Source of the DNA: an uncultured Alphaproteobacteria bacterium | GTDB taxonomy: Bacteria; Pseudomonadota; Alphaproteobacteria; HIMB59; GCA-002718135 | Assembly: GCA_902589095.1 (NCBI GenBank) | Contig: CACIRR010000005.1 | Coordinates: 1-43,657, forward strand | Length of the DNA: 43,657 bases | Reading direction: 5' to 3' | In this document: positions 16,772 to 25,001 of the stretch, one piece after another | Layout of the letters: every line of letters starts with the position of its first letter | Numbering within the stretch: position 1 is the stretch's first letter | The notes under the pieces: generated by a model | What the model was told of the DNA's origin: nothing | The model's database searches: none | Seen by the model: the letters and a program-made list of their open reading frames with translations, nothing else | Made by a program: the position numbers and the translations under genes

Positions 16772-18037
16772 TCAACCGTGCAGCTTTGGATCTGGACCAG
16801 CACCACGCTCGTCAATATTAATGCCTTTTTCAAATCTCTCTAAATTATGATTTTGAACATGTTTATGAGGTTGTTCATTAGCTATTAAATCAGCAAAATA
16901 CCAACCTGAGGCGGGACTTGCTTTAAAGCCTCCATAATTCCATCCAGCATTAAGATATAAATTTGATAATGGCGTTTTGCAGATGAAAAAAGAGCCATCC
17001 ATAGACATATCCATCACCCCAGCCCAGTGACGTAAAAGACGTATTCTACCTAAACAAGGCATAATAGCCATAGCGGCCTCCGCAGAGTCCTGAACGATTG
17101 GAAGATTTCCTCTTTGGGCATATGACTTATACCAATCAAGATCTCCGCCAAATACCATGCTACCTTTGTCGGATTGAGAAATATAAAAATGCGCTCCTCC
17201 CACTCCGTATACTACTACATGATCTAATAAAGGCTTAATAGACTCGGTAACAAAAGCTTGAAGTTTATGAGACTCAATTGGTAAGTTACCAAGACCTGCC
17301 ATTTGCCACAAAACAGATGTATGACCTGCAACTGCAAATCCTACTTTTTTAGCCTTAATGGTTCCTCTTGATGTATCCAGGCTTTCAATATTATTTTGGG
17401 ATCTCTTAACACCTGTTACTTCACAATTTTGTAAAATATCAACTCCTAAGCTATCGGCAGCTCGAGCATAACCCCACACTGCTGAGTCATGTCTAGCGTT
17501 ACCAGCTCTTCTTTGAACTGCAGCGCCCATTATTGGAAATCTTGCATCTTCATAGTTTAAATGAGGAATATTTTTTTTAAGAGTTCCTAAGTCCCATAAT
17601 TCAGCATCCGTTCCATGCAAACGCATAATGTTGTATCTTCTTGCAGCTCCATCTCTTGCCCCTGGGCTGTGAAAAAGGGAGACATGCGCTCTTTGACTAA
17701 ACATTACATTATAATTTAAGTCGTGACTTAAATTTTCCCATAGCTTTAATGAATGCTCGTAAAATTCATGATTACCTGGCATCATATAATTCGAACGAAC
17801 TATTGTTGTGTTTCGTCCTGCATTTCCACCACCTATCCATCCTTTTTCAAGAACTGCTATATTTTTTTTATTATGATTTTTTGCTAAATAGTAAGCAGTG
17901 GCTAAGCCATGAAGGCCACCTCCCACTATGATGATATCATATTCTTTTTTTGGTTCAGGATCACGCCATTGTCTGTCCCAGCTTTTTTGGCCAGTAAAAC
18001 CATTCTTAAATACATTCCATGCATTAAAACGTGTCAT
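16772..18037 (-). CDS. soxB: Sarcosine oxidase beta subunit
   Basis: A 421-aa beta subunit carrying the catalytic flavins. The FAD-binding Rossmann motif VGGGLHGLATAYYL is at about residues 38-51, followed by the GGGNAGRNTTIVRSNY segment typical of SoxB. GNARHDSAVWGYARAA contains His183, which by the family motif is the residue that covalently binds FMN. The C-terminal GAGMNYGGF-like segment appears as LNAGWNYGGFKASPASG. It is the first gene of the soxBDAG-doeA operon, reading away from the 152-nt divergent region shared with the DpkA-like gene. Confidence 0.95.
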   Translation of the reverse strand: MTRFNAWNVFKNGFTGQKSWDRQWRDPEPKKEYDIIIVGGGLHGLATAYYLAKNHNKKNIAVLEKGWIGGGNAGRNTTIVRSNYMMPGNHEFYEHSLKLWENLSHDLNYNVMFSQRAHVSLFHSPGARDGAARRYNIMRLHGTDAELWDLGTLKKNIPHLNYEDARFPIMGAAVQRRAGNARHDSAVWGYARAADSLGVDILQNCEVTGVKRSQNNIESLDTSRGTIKAKKVGFAVAGHTSVLWQMAGLGNLPIESHKLQAFVTESIKPLLDHVVVYGVGGAHFYISQSDKGSMVFGGDLDWYKSYAQRGNLPIVQDSAEAAMAIMPCLGRIRLLRHWAGVMDMSMDGSFFICKTPLSNLYLNAGWNYGGFKASPASGWYFADLIANEQPHKHVQNHNLERFEKGINIDERGAGPDPKLHG

Positions 18038-18078
18038 ATTAAATCCTATATCTTCTAATATTTTGACCTAAATAAAAA

Positions 18079-18095
18079 GTTTCATATCCTGAAAC
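18079..18095. promoter_or_regulatory. Inverted repeat, candidate operator between soxB and the DpkA-like gene
   Basis: GTTTCA-TATCC-TGAAAC is a perfect 6-bp dyad with a 5-nt centre, located in the divergent intergenic region 18038-18189 and 42 nt from the soxB start. Its size and spacing fit a dimeric transcription-factor site (IclR-like operators often have a GTTTCA...TGAAAC form). It is not followed by a T-run, so a terminator is unlikely. No regulator gene lies in the window, so the binding protein is unknown. The rest of this 152-nt gap holds only AT-rich sequence, including a TATAAAT around 18151-18157 that could be the -10 of the rightward gene. Confidence 0.35.
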
Positions 18096-18189
18096 AATTT
18101 AAAATATACATATATCTTTAGCCATTTAATCCTTATTGTAAATGCGCTATAAATAGACACATCACATTAGATTTAATAAAAGGAATATT

Positions 18190-19191
18190 ATGACAACTAC
18201 CGATTTATCTCTGGAAGAGATCTATAACTTAGCCCTAAAAACACTCAAATATAATGGTTGTGATGATCTTAACGCAGAAGCGGTTGCGCATACTGTCACA
18301 AATGCTGAAAGAGACGGAAGCGTATCTCACGGGCTTTTTAGAATCCCAGGATATATTGCTGCTTTAAAAAGTAAAAAAGTAAAAGGTAATGCAAGACCAA
18401 CAAATAATTATTTAACTCAAAATGCAATAAGAGTGGAAGGTGATTATGGATTTGCACCAACTGCTATAGGAGTAGGTATTCCAGCTTTGGTAGAGGTTAC
18501 AAAAAAACATGGCGTAGGTGTTTTAACTATTACTAATACACATCACTTTGCTGCTTTATGGCATGAGACTGAGGCTTTAGCAGAAAATGAATTAATTGGC
18601 ATTGCATGTACTGCTTATAAACCAAGCGTTGCACCTGCTGGTGCAAAAAAACCATTATTTGGAACTAATCCAATTTCTTTTGCTTGGCCAAGAAAAAATA
18701 ACACTCCTGTAGTATATGATATGGCAACTTCAACGATGGCAATGGGGGAAGTACAAGTTGCGGCGCGAGATGGTCATAAAGTGCCATTTGGTACTGGATT
18801 AAATAAAGATGGTGAAAAAACAGATAATCCATCTGAAATAGCTAATGGTGGGGTTTTACTAACTTTTGGTGACTATAAAGGTTCTGCCATTGCCATGATG
18901 ATAGAATTATTAGCCGCTGGATTAGTTGGTGACTTATTTAGTTTTGAAGCAAAAGAAGCGGATAATAATGATGGTGGACCTGCACGAGGTGGTGAATTTA
19001 TAATGGCACTCTCTCCAGAATTAATCGCAGGTAATAATTGGAATGATCATGCAGAAAAGTTTTTTGAACAAATGAAATCACTTGAAGGTGTAAGACTTCC
19101 TGGAGAGAGAAGACATCAAAATCGTTTAGACACAGGTTCAAGAAGTATTAATACAGAGTTAGTAAATAAAATTATTTCATTATCAGAATAA
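18190..19191 (+). CDS. Delta1-piperideine-2-carboxylate / Delta1-pyrroline-2-carboxylate reductase (DpkA-like)
   Basis: A 333-aa member of the malate/L-lactate (Ldh2) dehydrogenase family that reduces cyclic imino acids to L-proline or L-pipecolate with NADPH. Family landmarks are ERDGSVSHGLFRIPGYI (residues 35-51), NTHHFAALWHETE, KKPLFGTNPISFAWP, the DMATSTMAMGEVQ segment, GDYKGSAIAMMIELLA and the C-terminal RLPGERRH. These match DpkA-type enzymes better than malate or ureidoglycolate dehydrogenases. It is convergent (5-nt gap) with a proline racemase superfamily gene; the two could convert trans-3-hydroxy-L-proline to the cyclic imine and then to proline. A GGAATATT precedes the ATG. Reductase class is confident, exact substrate is inferred. 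Confidence 0.78.
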   Translation: MTTTDLSLEEIYNLALKTLKYNGCDDLNAEAVAHTVTNAERDGSVSHGLFRIPGYIAALKSKKVKGNARPTNNYLTQNAIRVEGDYGFAPTAIGVGIPALVEVTKKHGVGVLTITNTHHFAALWHETEALAENELIGIACTAYKPSVAPAGAKKPLFGTNPISFAWPRKNNTPVVYDMATSTMAMGEVQVAARDGHKVPFGTGLNKDGEKTDNPSEIANGGVLLTFGDYKGSAIAMMIELLAAGLVGDLFSFEAKEADNNDGGPARGGEFIMALSPELIAGNNWNDHAEKFFEQMKSLEGVRLPGERRHQNRLDTGSRSINTELVNKIISLSE

Positions 19192-19196
19192 TATTC

Positions 19197-20219
19197 TTAA
19201 AGATCAGGCCAGGTATCATTAAGCCTATACCCTTCAGGAAAAGGGTCATCTTTTGAAACATAAAGTTCTTGTTTACCTGTGATGAAAGCTGAGCCTTTAA
19301 TTAAGGGTTTGATCATTTTTTTCCCATTACAGTTAATTTCTTCTTTTATTTTTGTTTCAAATGTAGATCCAATTATTGATCTAGAAATAAATGTTTCATT
19401 TATATCAATCTCTTTTTTTTCTCGCATCAGTGCAAGTCTAGCTGAGGTACCAGTCCCACACGGTGATCTATCCAATTTACCAGGTCTAATACTGACTGTA
19501 TTCCATCCTTCTTTTTGATTTAAATCATTAATTTTGACAGGCTCGATAAATTGACAAAATGAAATATAATCTAACGATGGAAGTGTTGGATGAGAAAAAC
19601 CAAATTCACTATTTGCAATTTTGATAATTTCCTTAGATATTGCAACAAATTTTTTTGCATTCTTCGGTTCAATTGTTAAGTTAAAATCTTTTGCATTACA
19701 AATTACAAATGTATCTCCACCAAATACAGTACTGACAATTATATCTCCAAAATGTTGTGTCTTAAGTTTAACATCTAATAAATCAACAAAGGATGGAAGA
19801 TTTTCTATTTCTACCGATGTTACATGATTATTTTTTACTTCAGCTTTTATTGAAATTAAACCTCCCGGTGCTTCAAGAATAAATTCACTTAAAGGTTCGT
19901 TAGATTTAATTATATTTTTTTCTAATAAGACGGTCGCTACACAAATACTATTTGACCCACTCATTGGGGGATTGTCTTCTGGCTCCATAATGATGAACCC
20001 TGCAGATGCTTTATTATCTTTTGGAGGAACGATTAAATTACAATGTTTAAAAACCCCGCCTCTTGGCTCATTTAATAAAAAGTTTCTTAATTTTTTATTT
20101 TCAAATAAATACTGAGATTGTTTAAATATTGTCTCTCCCTCTAATTTGATATCTCCTGAAACAATAACATCTCCTATTTCACCGCAACAATGCGTATTAT
20201 AAACTTCAATGATTGACAT
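19197..20219 (-). CDS. Proline racemase superfamily: hydroxyproline epimerase/dehydratase-like, Ser/Cys active site
   Basis: A 340-aa ProR-fold protein. The first catalytic position is Ser87 in PPMSGSNSICVATVLLE, where racemases and 4-hydroxyproline epimerases have Cys, and the second is Cys254 in DRSPCGTGTSARLALM. The family contains Cys/Cys enzymes (racemase, 4-Hyp epimerase), Cys/Thr enzymes (trans-3-Hyp dehydratase) and a Ser/Cys group for which epimerase and dehydratase activities have been described, as I recall. The start codon overlaps the stop of the upstream M24 gene (TAATG), making it the last gene of the eutABC-containing operon. The nearby DpkA-like reductase fits removal of a Delta1-pyrroline-2-carboxylate product. 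Racemisation of proline itself is unlikely because of the serine. Confidence 0.8.
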   Translation of the reverse strand: MSIIEVYNTHCCGEIGDVIVSGDIKLEGETIFKQSQYLFENKKLRNFLLNEPRGGVFKHCNLIVPPKDNKASAGFIIMEPEDNPPMSGSNSICVATVLLEKNIIKSNEPLSEFILEAPGGLISIKAEVKNNHVTSVEIENLPSFVDLLDVKLKTQHFGDIIVSTVFGGDTFVICNAKDFNLTIEPKNAKKFVAISKEIIKIANSEFGFSHPTLPSLDYISFCQFIEPVKINDLNQKEGWNTVSIRPGKLDRSPCGTGTSARLALMREKKEIDINETFISRSIIGSTFETKIKEEINCNGKKMIKPLIKGSAFITGKQELYVSKDDPFPEGYRLNDTWPDL

Positions 20220-21367
20220 TAAATAATAACATCCTCTATTTTTTTTGAAAAATTTGTAATTTGATCATAGCCATTTTCAGTAATGATGAAACTATCACCA
20301 ACTTGAGCACGAAATGTTTCTTCATTTGCAGACCCATCAACAGCAAAAACCATGCCTGGTTGTAATATAGTTGTATTTCCTGATACTAATTGCGGCTCTT
20401 CTAACATGCTAAAACCAGTGGCTCTTCCACATCTAAAAGTTGGATAGGGATAGCCTTCACTTTGAATTGCATCTGCGTATGCTGCATGCACATCTTCGGC
20501 TTTAACACCTGGCCCTAGAACACTTAATGCTGCTTTTTGTGATTGAACTGCTGTTTCATATGTTTTTATTTGAGACTTATCTCTAATTTCCTTAACCCAA
20601 AAAGTTCTATCAAAACCAAGTTTAAATTTATGAAAATTGGTCATCCCACAAAAACATAAAAAAACAGGATCTCCCTCTTTGATTAATTTTGTGGAAGCTC
20701 GGTGATGAGTTTTAGGCAAATCTCTTCCAGAAGCCATAATTTGTAAAAAATGAATCAAAGGAGACATATTGCTATCATCAAATTCGTTTTTAAGAATTTC
20801 TGCAGCCTTTCTTGTGCCTGCTTGTGATGTAGCTAATGCCACCTCATACTCAGGAACATTATCTCCAATTGCCTCTTTTCCAGCATTCATCATTGCTTCA
20901 GCAACTTTCCCAGCTGATTTAGCAATCTTAAGCTCTTCTTCAGTTTTAATCATTCTGATAGAGTCAAACGTTGGCGTAATGTTGCTGAGAAATTTTTCTT
21001 CAGTTAAGGATGATATATAATTTAAAACTAAAGTACTGATCTTAAATTTTTCTATTCCAATATTTAAATTTTTTTTTATGTATTTTGGTAAATGCTCTCT
21101 CCATTCATCACCAACACCATCATTCCATGTAATGATTTTGTCAACTGGACAATTTTTACTAACTAGATGGACGTCAATTAAGGGTGTGATCAATACAGAA
21201 TCAGAGTCTTTAGGAACTAATAAAAGAGTTGGTCGCCCAAACGACATGTGTAAATAATCAAAATAACCTGCAAAATAATAAAGTGAGTCATCATCAGTAA
21301 TTATGGCTATATCAATATTATTTTTTTGAAGAGACGTTCTTAAATTTTCAAGATTTTTTTTAAACAT
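20219..21367 (-). CDS. Creatinase-like M24 family hydrolase
   Basis: A 382-aa pita-bread-fold protein of the M24 family (creatinase, Xaa-Pro peptidase, ectoine hydrolase). Similarity to creatinase is visible in MSFGRPTLLLVP, VPEYEVALATSQAGTRKA, and MASGRDLPKTHHRAS, the last aligning with the region that carries the creatinase catalytic histidine. The end (PGMVFAVDGSANEETFRAQVGDSFIITENG) is family-like, but the usual metal ligands of true aminopeptidases are not apparent. It would hydrolyse a C-N bond in a small guanidino, amide or ring compound. It sits between the M20 gene and the ProR-like gene with a stop/start overlap, in the operon led by an amidinotransferase. Peptidase, creatinase-like or EutD-like function cannot be separated by sequence alone. 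Confidence 0.68.
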   Translation of the reverse strand: MFKKNLENLRTSLQKNNIDIAIITDDDSLYYFAGYFDYLHMSFGRPTLLLVPKDSDSVLITPLIDVHLVSKNCPVDKIITWNDGVGDEWREHLPKYIKKNLNIGIEKFKISTLVLNYISSLTEEKFLSNITPTFDSIRMIKTEEELKIAKSAGKVAEAMMNAGKEAIGDNVPEYEVALATSQAGTRKAAEILKNEFDDSNMSPLIHFLQIMASGRDLPKTHHRASTKLIKEGDPVFLCFCGMTNFHKFKLGFDRTFWVKEIRDKSQIKTYETAVQSQKAALSVLGPGVKAEDVHAAYADAIQSEGYPYPTFRCGRATGFSMLEEPQLVSGNTTILQPGMVFAVDGSANEETFRAQVGDSFIITENGYDQITNFSKKIEDVII

Positions 21368-21386
21368 CTCGAATTTTCATTAAAAA

Positions 21387-22544
21387 TTATTTTTGCAATT
21401 GCTGTTCCGCTAGTTCAACCCAATATGAAGAACCTTGTACAAGCAACTCATCATTGAAATCATAATCTGCAGAATGTAGGGGTCTTCCATGTGAACCTTT
21501 AACTCCATTGCCCATTAAGACGAAACAACCAGGAGTGTTTTCTGACATAATAGAAAAATCTTCTGAGAATGGTCTTGGATCAATATCACCATCACATTTA
21601 TCAGGTCCTAACAATGTAATTGCAGCTTTAGTGGCCGCGTCTGCTTGTTTAGGCTGATTAAAAGTCATCGGACAAGTTGTTTCATATTTTACTTCATAGG
21701 AAATTCCATAAGACTCACAAATACCTTTTACAAGTTGGCGCATATTTTGCTCAATCATGGTGTTGGTGTTCTGAGAAAACGCCCTTGCATCTCCTTTAAT
21801 TAATCCATTCCCAGGCAATACATTTTTTTTTCCATCTGTGATAAATTCTGTAACAGAGACTACCCCTGCTTCTACAGGATTAAGTTTTCGTGAAACTATT
21901 GTCTGTAAGGCAACTATAATCTGACTACCAATTGTAATAGTATCTTTTGTCATATGTGGTAAAGCTGCGTGCCCTCCCTTCCCACTAATAGAAATTTCAA
22001 ATAGATTTTCACTAGTTGTAATGCCACCTTTTCTTGTTCCAAATGTCCCAATTTCCATACCAGGTATATTATGCATACCATACACCTCATCAATTGAGAA
22101 TTTGGTGTATAATCCTTCTTCAATCATTGTCTTTGCACCAAAGCAATTTTCTTCATCAGGTTGAAAAATAAAATACACAGTCCCATCAAAATTACCATGT
22201 TCCGCTAAATATTTTGCGGCTCCAAGTAACATGGTGGTGTGCCCATCATGACCACAAGCATGCATTCTGTTTTCAATTTTAGATTTATACGAAAAATTAT
22301 TTATCTCATTTATAGGAAGAGCATCCATATCAGCTCTTATACCTATACTTTTATTGCTATTTCCTTTTTTTAATACGCCAACGACACCAGTTTTAGCGAT
22401 ACCTTGATGAACCTCTATTCCAAATTCTCTCATTAAGTTAGCTACTTTGTTTGAGGCATATTCCTCTTCAAAACTTATTTGTGGATTCATGTGTAAATCA
22501 TGCCTCCATCCAGTTAATTGATTATGTAGTGCTTTAGTTTTCAT
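21387..22544 (-). CDS. M20 family amidohydrolase (HipO/AbgB-like)
   Basis: A 385-aa metal-dependent aminoacylase-type enzyme. The metal-binding segment MHACGHDGHTTMLLGAA, the catalytic QPDEENCFGAK (Glu-Glu-like acidic pair replaced by DEE) and the later RPFSEDFSIMSENTPGCFVLMGNG are clear, with a dimerisation domain in between (GGHAALPHMTKD). Such enzymes cleave N-acyl amino acids (hippurate, N-acetyl amino acids, IAA conjugates). In this operon it could replace the EutE/DoeB deacetylase, which belongs to a different fold and is not seen, by removing an acyl group from an intermediate; that is inference. It starts 3 nt upstream-adjacent to the PLP-enzyme gene and is followed 19 nt later by the M24 gene. 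Confidence 0.88.
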   Translation of the reverse strand: MKTKALHNQLTGWRHDLHMNPQISFEEEYASNKVANLMREFGIEVHQGIAKTGVVGVLKKGNSNKSIGIRADMDALPINEINNFSYKSKIENRMHACGHDGHTTMLLGAAKYLAEHGNFDGTVYFIFQPDEENCFGAKTMIEEGLYTKFSIDEVYGMHNIPGMEIGTFGTRKGGITTSENLFEISISGKGGHAALPHMTKDTITIGSQIIVALQTIVSRKLNPVEAGVVSVTEFITDGKKNVLPGNGLIKGDARAFSQNTNTMIEQNMRQLVKGICESYGISYEVKYETTCPMTFNQPKQADAATKAAITLLGPDKCDGDIDPRPFSEDFSIMSENTPGCFVLMGNGVKGSHGRPLHSADYDFNDELLVQGSSYWVELAEQQLQK

Positions 22545-22547
22545 TGT

Positions 22548-23990
22548 CTAAAAAGAATTAAACTCTTTAATTTTTTCATCAAGTGAAATCATATCTTTGT
22601 AGTGCTTATCCCAAAAAGATTGATTTCTTCTGTTTTCAAATTCTTCCAAACTAATACCTTGTTGTTCTACCCATGTATAATAACCCAAATTAAATATTCT
22701 CTCTTTGTCAATTTGACTCAATTCTTGAGTGTGGTCAACAGTAATTGCTTCAAAATTTTTTGCAAAAATTTCTGCACACGTTATTTGATCGTATATTTTG
22801 CTAAAATGTTTTTTTGTTTTTGCTAATTCAGTTTCGTATAAATCAGCGCCGTCAGTAGCCACAGTTATAATGGCGTCATCTTTTGTTAACTTCATTTTTT
22901 TAGCTAATTTGATTGAAGCGATAATATTTGCTATTGAAGAAAAACCGAATTCAGGAAGTCTGTCGACAAATTCACCATCAAATCCTTTTCTTTTTTTCAA
23001 ATAATTTTTACCCTCACTAGTATTGAACAATAAATTGAGATTATTTGTAGCTTCATCTGATACTCCAACAACATAATCTGAATTCATAACATTATGTATC
23101 AAAGGAACATGTTTATCGCCTATTCCCTGGATATTATGTTCACCATATCCATTATAAAGAAGAGTTGGACATTCAACCGCCTCAACAACTGCAATTTTGG
23201 CATTAAGACTTTCCTTTAAATAATCACCTGCCGCAAGAGTGCCACTTGATCCTGAGGCAGAAACGTAAAGTCTTGCAGTTAAATTAGAGTCACCTTTAAC
23301 TTTAAGAAAAGATTTTTCAAATGAAGACCCAGTAATTGATCTGTGTATTGCATAATTATAATATTCATTAAATTGATTAATAATATCGTTGTTTTTATCT
23401 TTTTCTAACTCATTACATGCATCGTATATTTCTTTCACATTACTTTCAGTGCCTTTAGTTTTGATGATATCCTTTTTATCTTCAACCCATTTTTCCAACC
23501 AATTAAATCTCTCCTTGCTCATGCCTTCTGGTAAAATAGCTACACTTTTTAATCCTAATATTTTCGAAATTGCTACTCCACCACGGCAATAATTTCCAGT
23601 TGAAGGCCAAACTGCTTTATGCTTGGAATAGTCAAATGTGCCATTTAGTATCCTTGGAAGTAGGCATCCGTATGCTGCTAAAACTTTATGAGCAGTAATA
23701 AGCGGAAAGTAACGTCCTAGATTAACAATAATTTTAGCTTCAATACCAGTAAACTCATCTGGCAACACTATATGTTCTGGAACGTCTAAAAAGTTAGTAT
23801 GATCACTTTTATTAAACCAATGAACTCTAAATAAATTCGCCGGATCCATAGCGTCTTTATCAGTCTTAAAAACTTTATTCTTAATGTCTGTGTCAATTAA
23901 ATGTGGGTTTTGTAATTCACTGATAGTTGGAAGTAGAATACCCTTCTGTTTAAAATAATTAGCTGTTTTTTCTATTACTAATGAATTCAT
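22548..23990 (-). CDS. PLP-dependent fold-type II enzyme (cysteine synthase / amino acid lyase family)
   Basis: A 480-aa protein of the tryptophan synthase beta superfamily, much longer than cysteine synthase or serine dehydratase (about 310-340 aa). Evidence is the SASGSSGTLAAGDYLKE segment (a phosphate-binding glycine/serine loop), WPSTGNYCRGGVAISKILGLKSVAILPEGMSKERFNWLEKW (the STGNxG-type motif followed by the typical IxxPE), and FPLITAHKVLAAYG around residues 94-107, in which a lysine may bind PLP. The reaction could be beta-elimination, beta-replacement or dehydration of a hydroxylated amino acid, consistent with hydroxyectoine or hydroxyproline chemistry. It lies between eutC and the M20 gene in the same operon. 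I cannot assign a substrate. Confidence 0.72.
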   Translation of the reverse strand: MNSLVIEKTANYFKQKGILLPTISELQNPHLIDTDIKNKVFKTDKDAMDPANLFRVHWFNKSDHTNFLDVPEHIVLPDEFTGIEAKIIVNLGRYFPLITAHKVLAAYGCLLPRILNGTFDYSKHKAVWPSTGNYCRGGVAISKILGLKSVAILPEGMSKERFNWLEKWVEDKKDIIKTKGTESNVKEIYDACNELEKDKNNDIINQFNEYYNYAIHRSITGSSFEKSFLKVKGDSNLTARLYVSASGSSGTLAAGDYLKESLNAKIAVVEAVECPTLLYNGYGEHNIQGIGDKHVPLIHNVMNSDYVVGVSDEATNNLNLLFNTSEGKNYLKKRKGFDGEFVDRLPEFGFSSIANIIASIKLAKKMKLTKDDAIITVATDGADLYETELAKTKKHFSKIYDQITCAEIFAKNFEAITVDHTQELSQIDKERIFNLGYYTWVEQQGISLEEFENRRNQSFWDKHYKDMISLDEKIKEFNSF

Positions 23991-24017
23991 ATCCTGATAA
24001 CTAGATACGCCCTACAC

Positions 24018-25001
24018 CTAATCTACATTCTTGCCTAGTTTTTTATTTAGAGCAATTTCATAAGCATAACGGGCAATTGCTGTATCTTGAACTCCAGTAC
24101 CAGTTAAGTCAGCCACCGTAATATCATCATTATTTTTTCTACCAAGCTCTGGATTGATAATAATTTTTCCCAGATCATTATAAATCTTATCATTTGGAAT
24201 TAATTTTTTTTTAAGTGCATGATTTAATTCACCCAAAATCATTGTCTGATTCTGATTATCAGGAACATAAACATCACACTTTTGAATTATATTTGGATCT
24301 AACTCATTCTTTTGTTCTGCATCAGATCCCATTGCAGTAATATGAATACCTTTGGGTAATGAAGAATATTCAATAAGAGGTTTTTTACTTGGAGTTGTTG
24401 TAATTAATATATCAACTTCTTTTACTAAATCTTCAGTATTGTCATGAACATTAAATTTAAAATTATATTTTTTACTTACATTGTCAATATATGCATGAGC
24501 TTTACTTTTATCTCTTGCCCATACATTTACATTTTTTATATCTCTAACAAGAGTAAGAGACTCAAGTTGCAACTCAGCCTGAATTCCTGCTCCAATAATT
24601 GCTACTGATGATGAAGTAGGTTTTGATAAATATTTTGAGGCTATTGCACCTGCTATAGCCGTCCTGACATCAGTTAAATAGCCTTTATCTAATAATACAG
24701 ATTTGATAACTCCTGTTTTTGAGTCCAAAAGTATCATCAGTCCATTACTCGATGGTAATCCAAGTTTAGAATTATTAAAGAAACCTGAAGCAACTTTAAC
24801 AGCAAAACTATCTAAACCTTCTATGTAAGCCGCCTTTACATCTGACTCCCCGTGATATTTTTCAATATCAACCCTCAGAATTGGAGGCATAACTGTTTTA
24901 CCTAAAGATAAACTCTTAAAAGCATCTTCAATTATGGGAATAAGATCTTCATTAAACTTAACACAATTTTTTATTTCTGTTGAATCGAGTATTAATGTCA
25001 T
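24018..25001 (-). CDS. eutC: EutC-like ornithine cyclodeaminase family protein
   Basis: A 327-aa member of the ornithine cyclodeaminase/mu-crystallin family. Features are MPPILRVDIEKYHGESDVKAAYIEG, SGFFNNSKLGLPSSNGLMILLD, LLDKGYLTDVRTAIAGAIASKYL and the NAD(H)-binding motif AIIGAGIQAELQLESLTLV around residues 133-151. These match the EutC protein of (hydroxy)ectoine clusters more closely than ornithine cyclodeaminase. Family members reduce cyclic imines or deaminate diamino acids. It overlaps eutB by 4 nt and follows the conserved order eutA-eutB-eutC. The precise step of EutC is not settled in the literature I know, so the reaction is left open. Confidence 0.82.
   Translation of the reverse strand: MTLILDSTEIKNCVKFNEDLIPIIEDAFKSLSLGKTVMPPILRVDIEKYHGESDVKAAYIEGLDSFAVKVASGFFNNSKLGLPSSNGLMILLDSKTGVIKSVLLDKGYLTDVRTAIAGAIASKYLSKPTSSSVAIIGAGIQAELQLESLTLVRDIKNVNVWARDKSKAHAYIDNVSKKYNFKFNVHDNTEDLVKEVDILITTTPSKKPLIEYSSLPKGIHITAMGSDAEQKNELDPNIIQKCDVYVPDNQNQTMILGELNHALKKKLIPNDKIYNDLGKIIINPELGRKNNDDITVADLTGTGVQDTAIARYAYEIALNKKLGKNVD

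Noticed and set aside
16771-16833. A longer SoxD starting at 16833
   Set aside because: The extra residues overlap soxB, look unlike any SoxD, and the ATG at 16770 directly follows the soxB stop as expected for a coupled gene.
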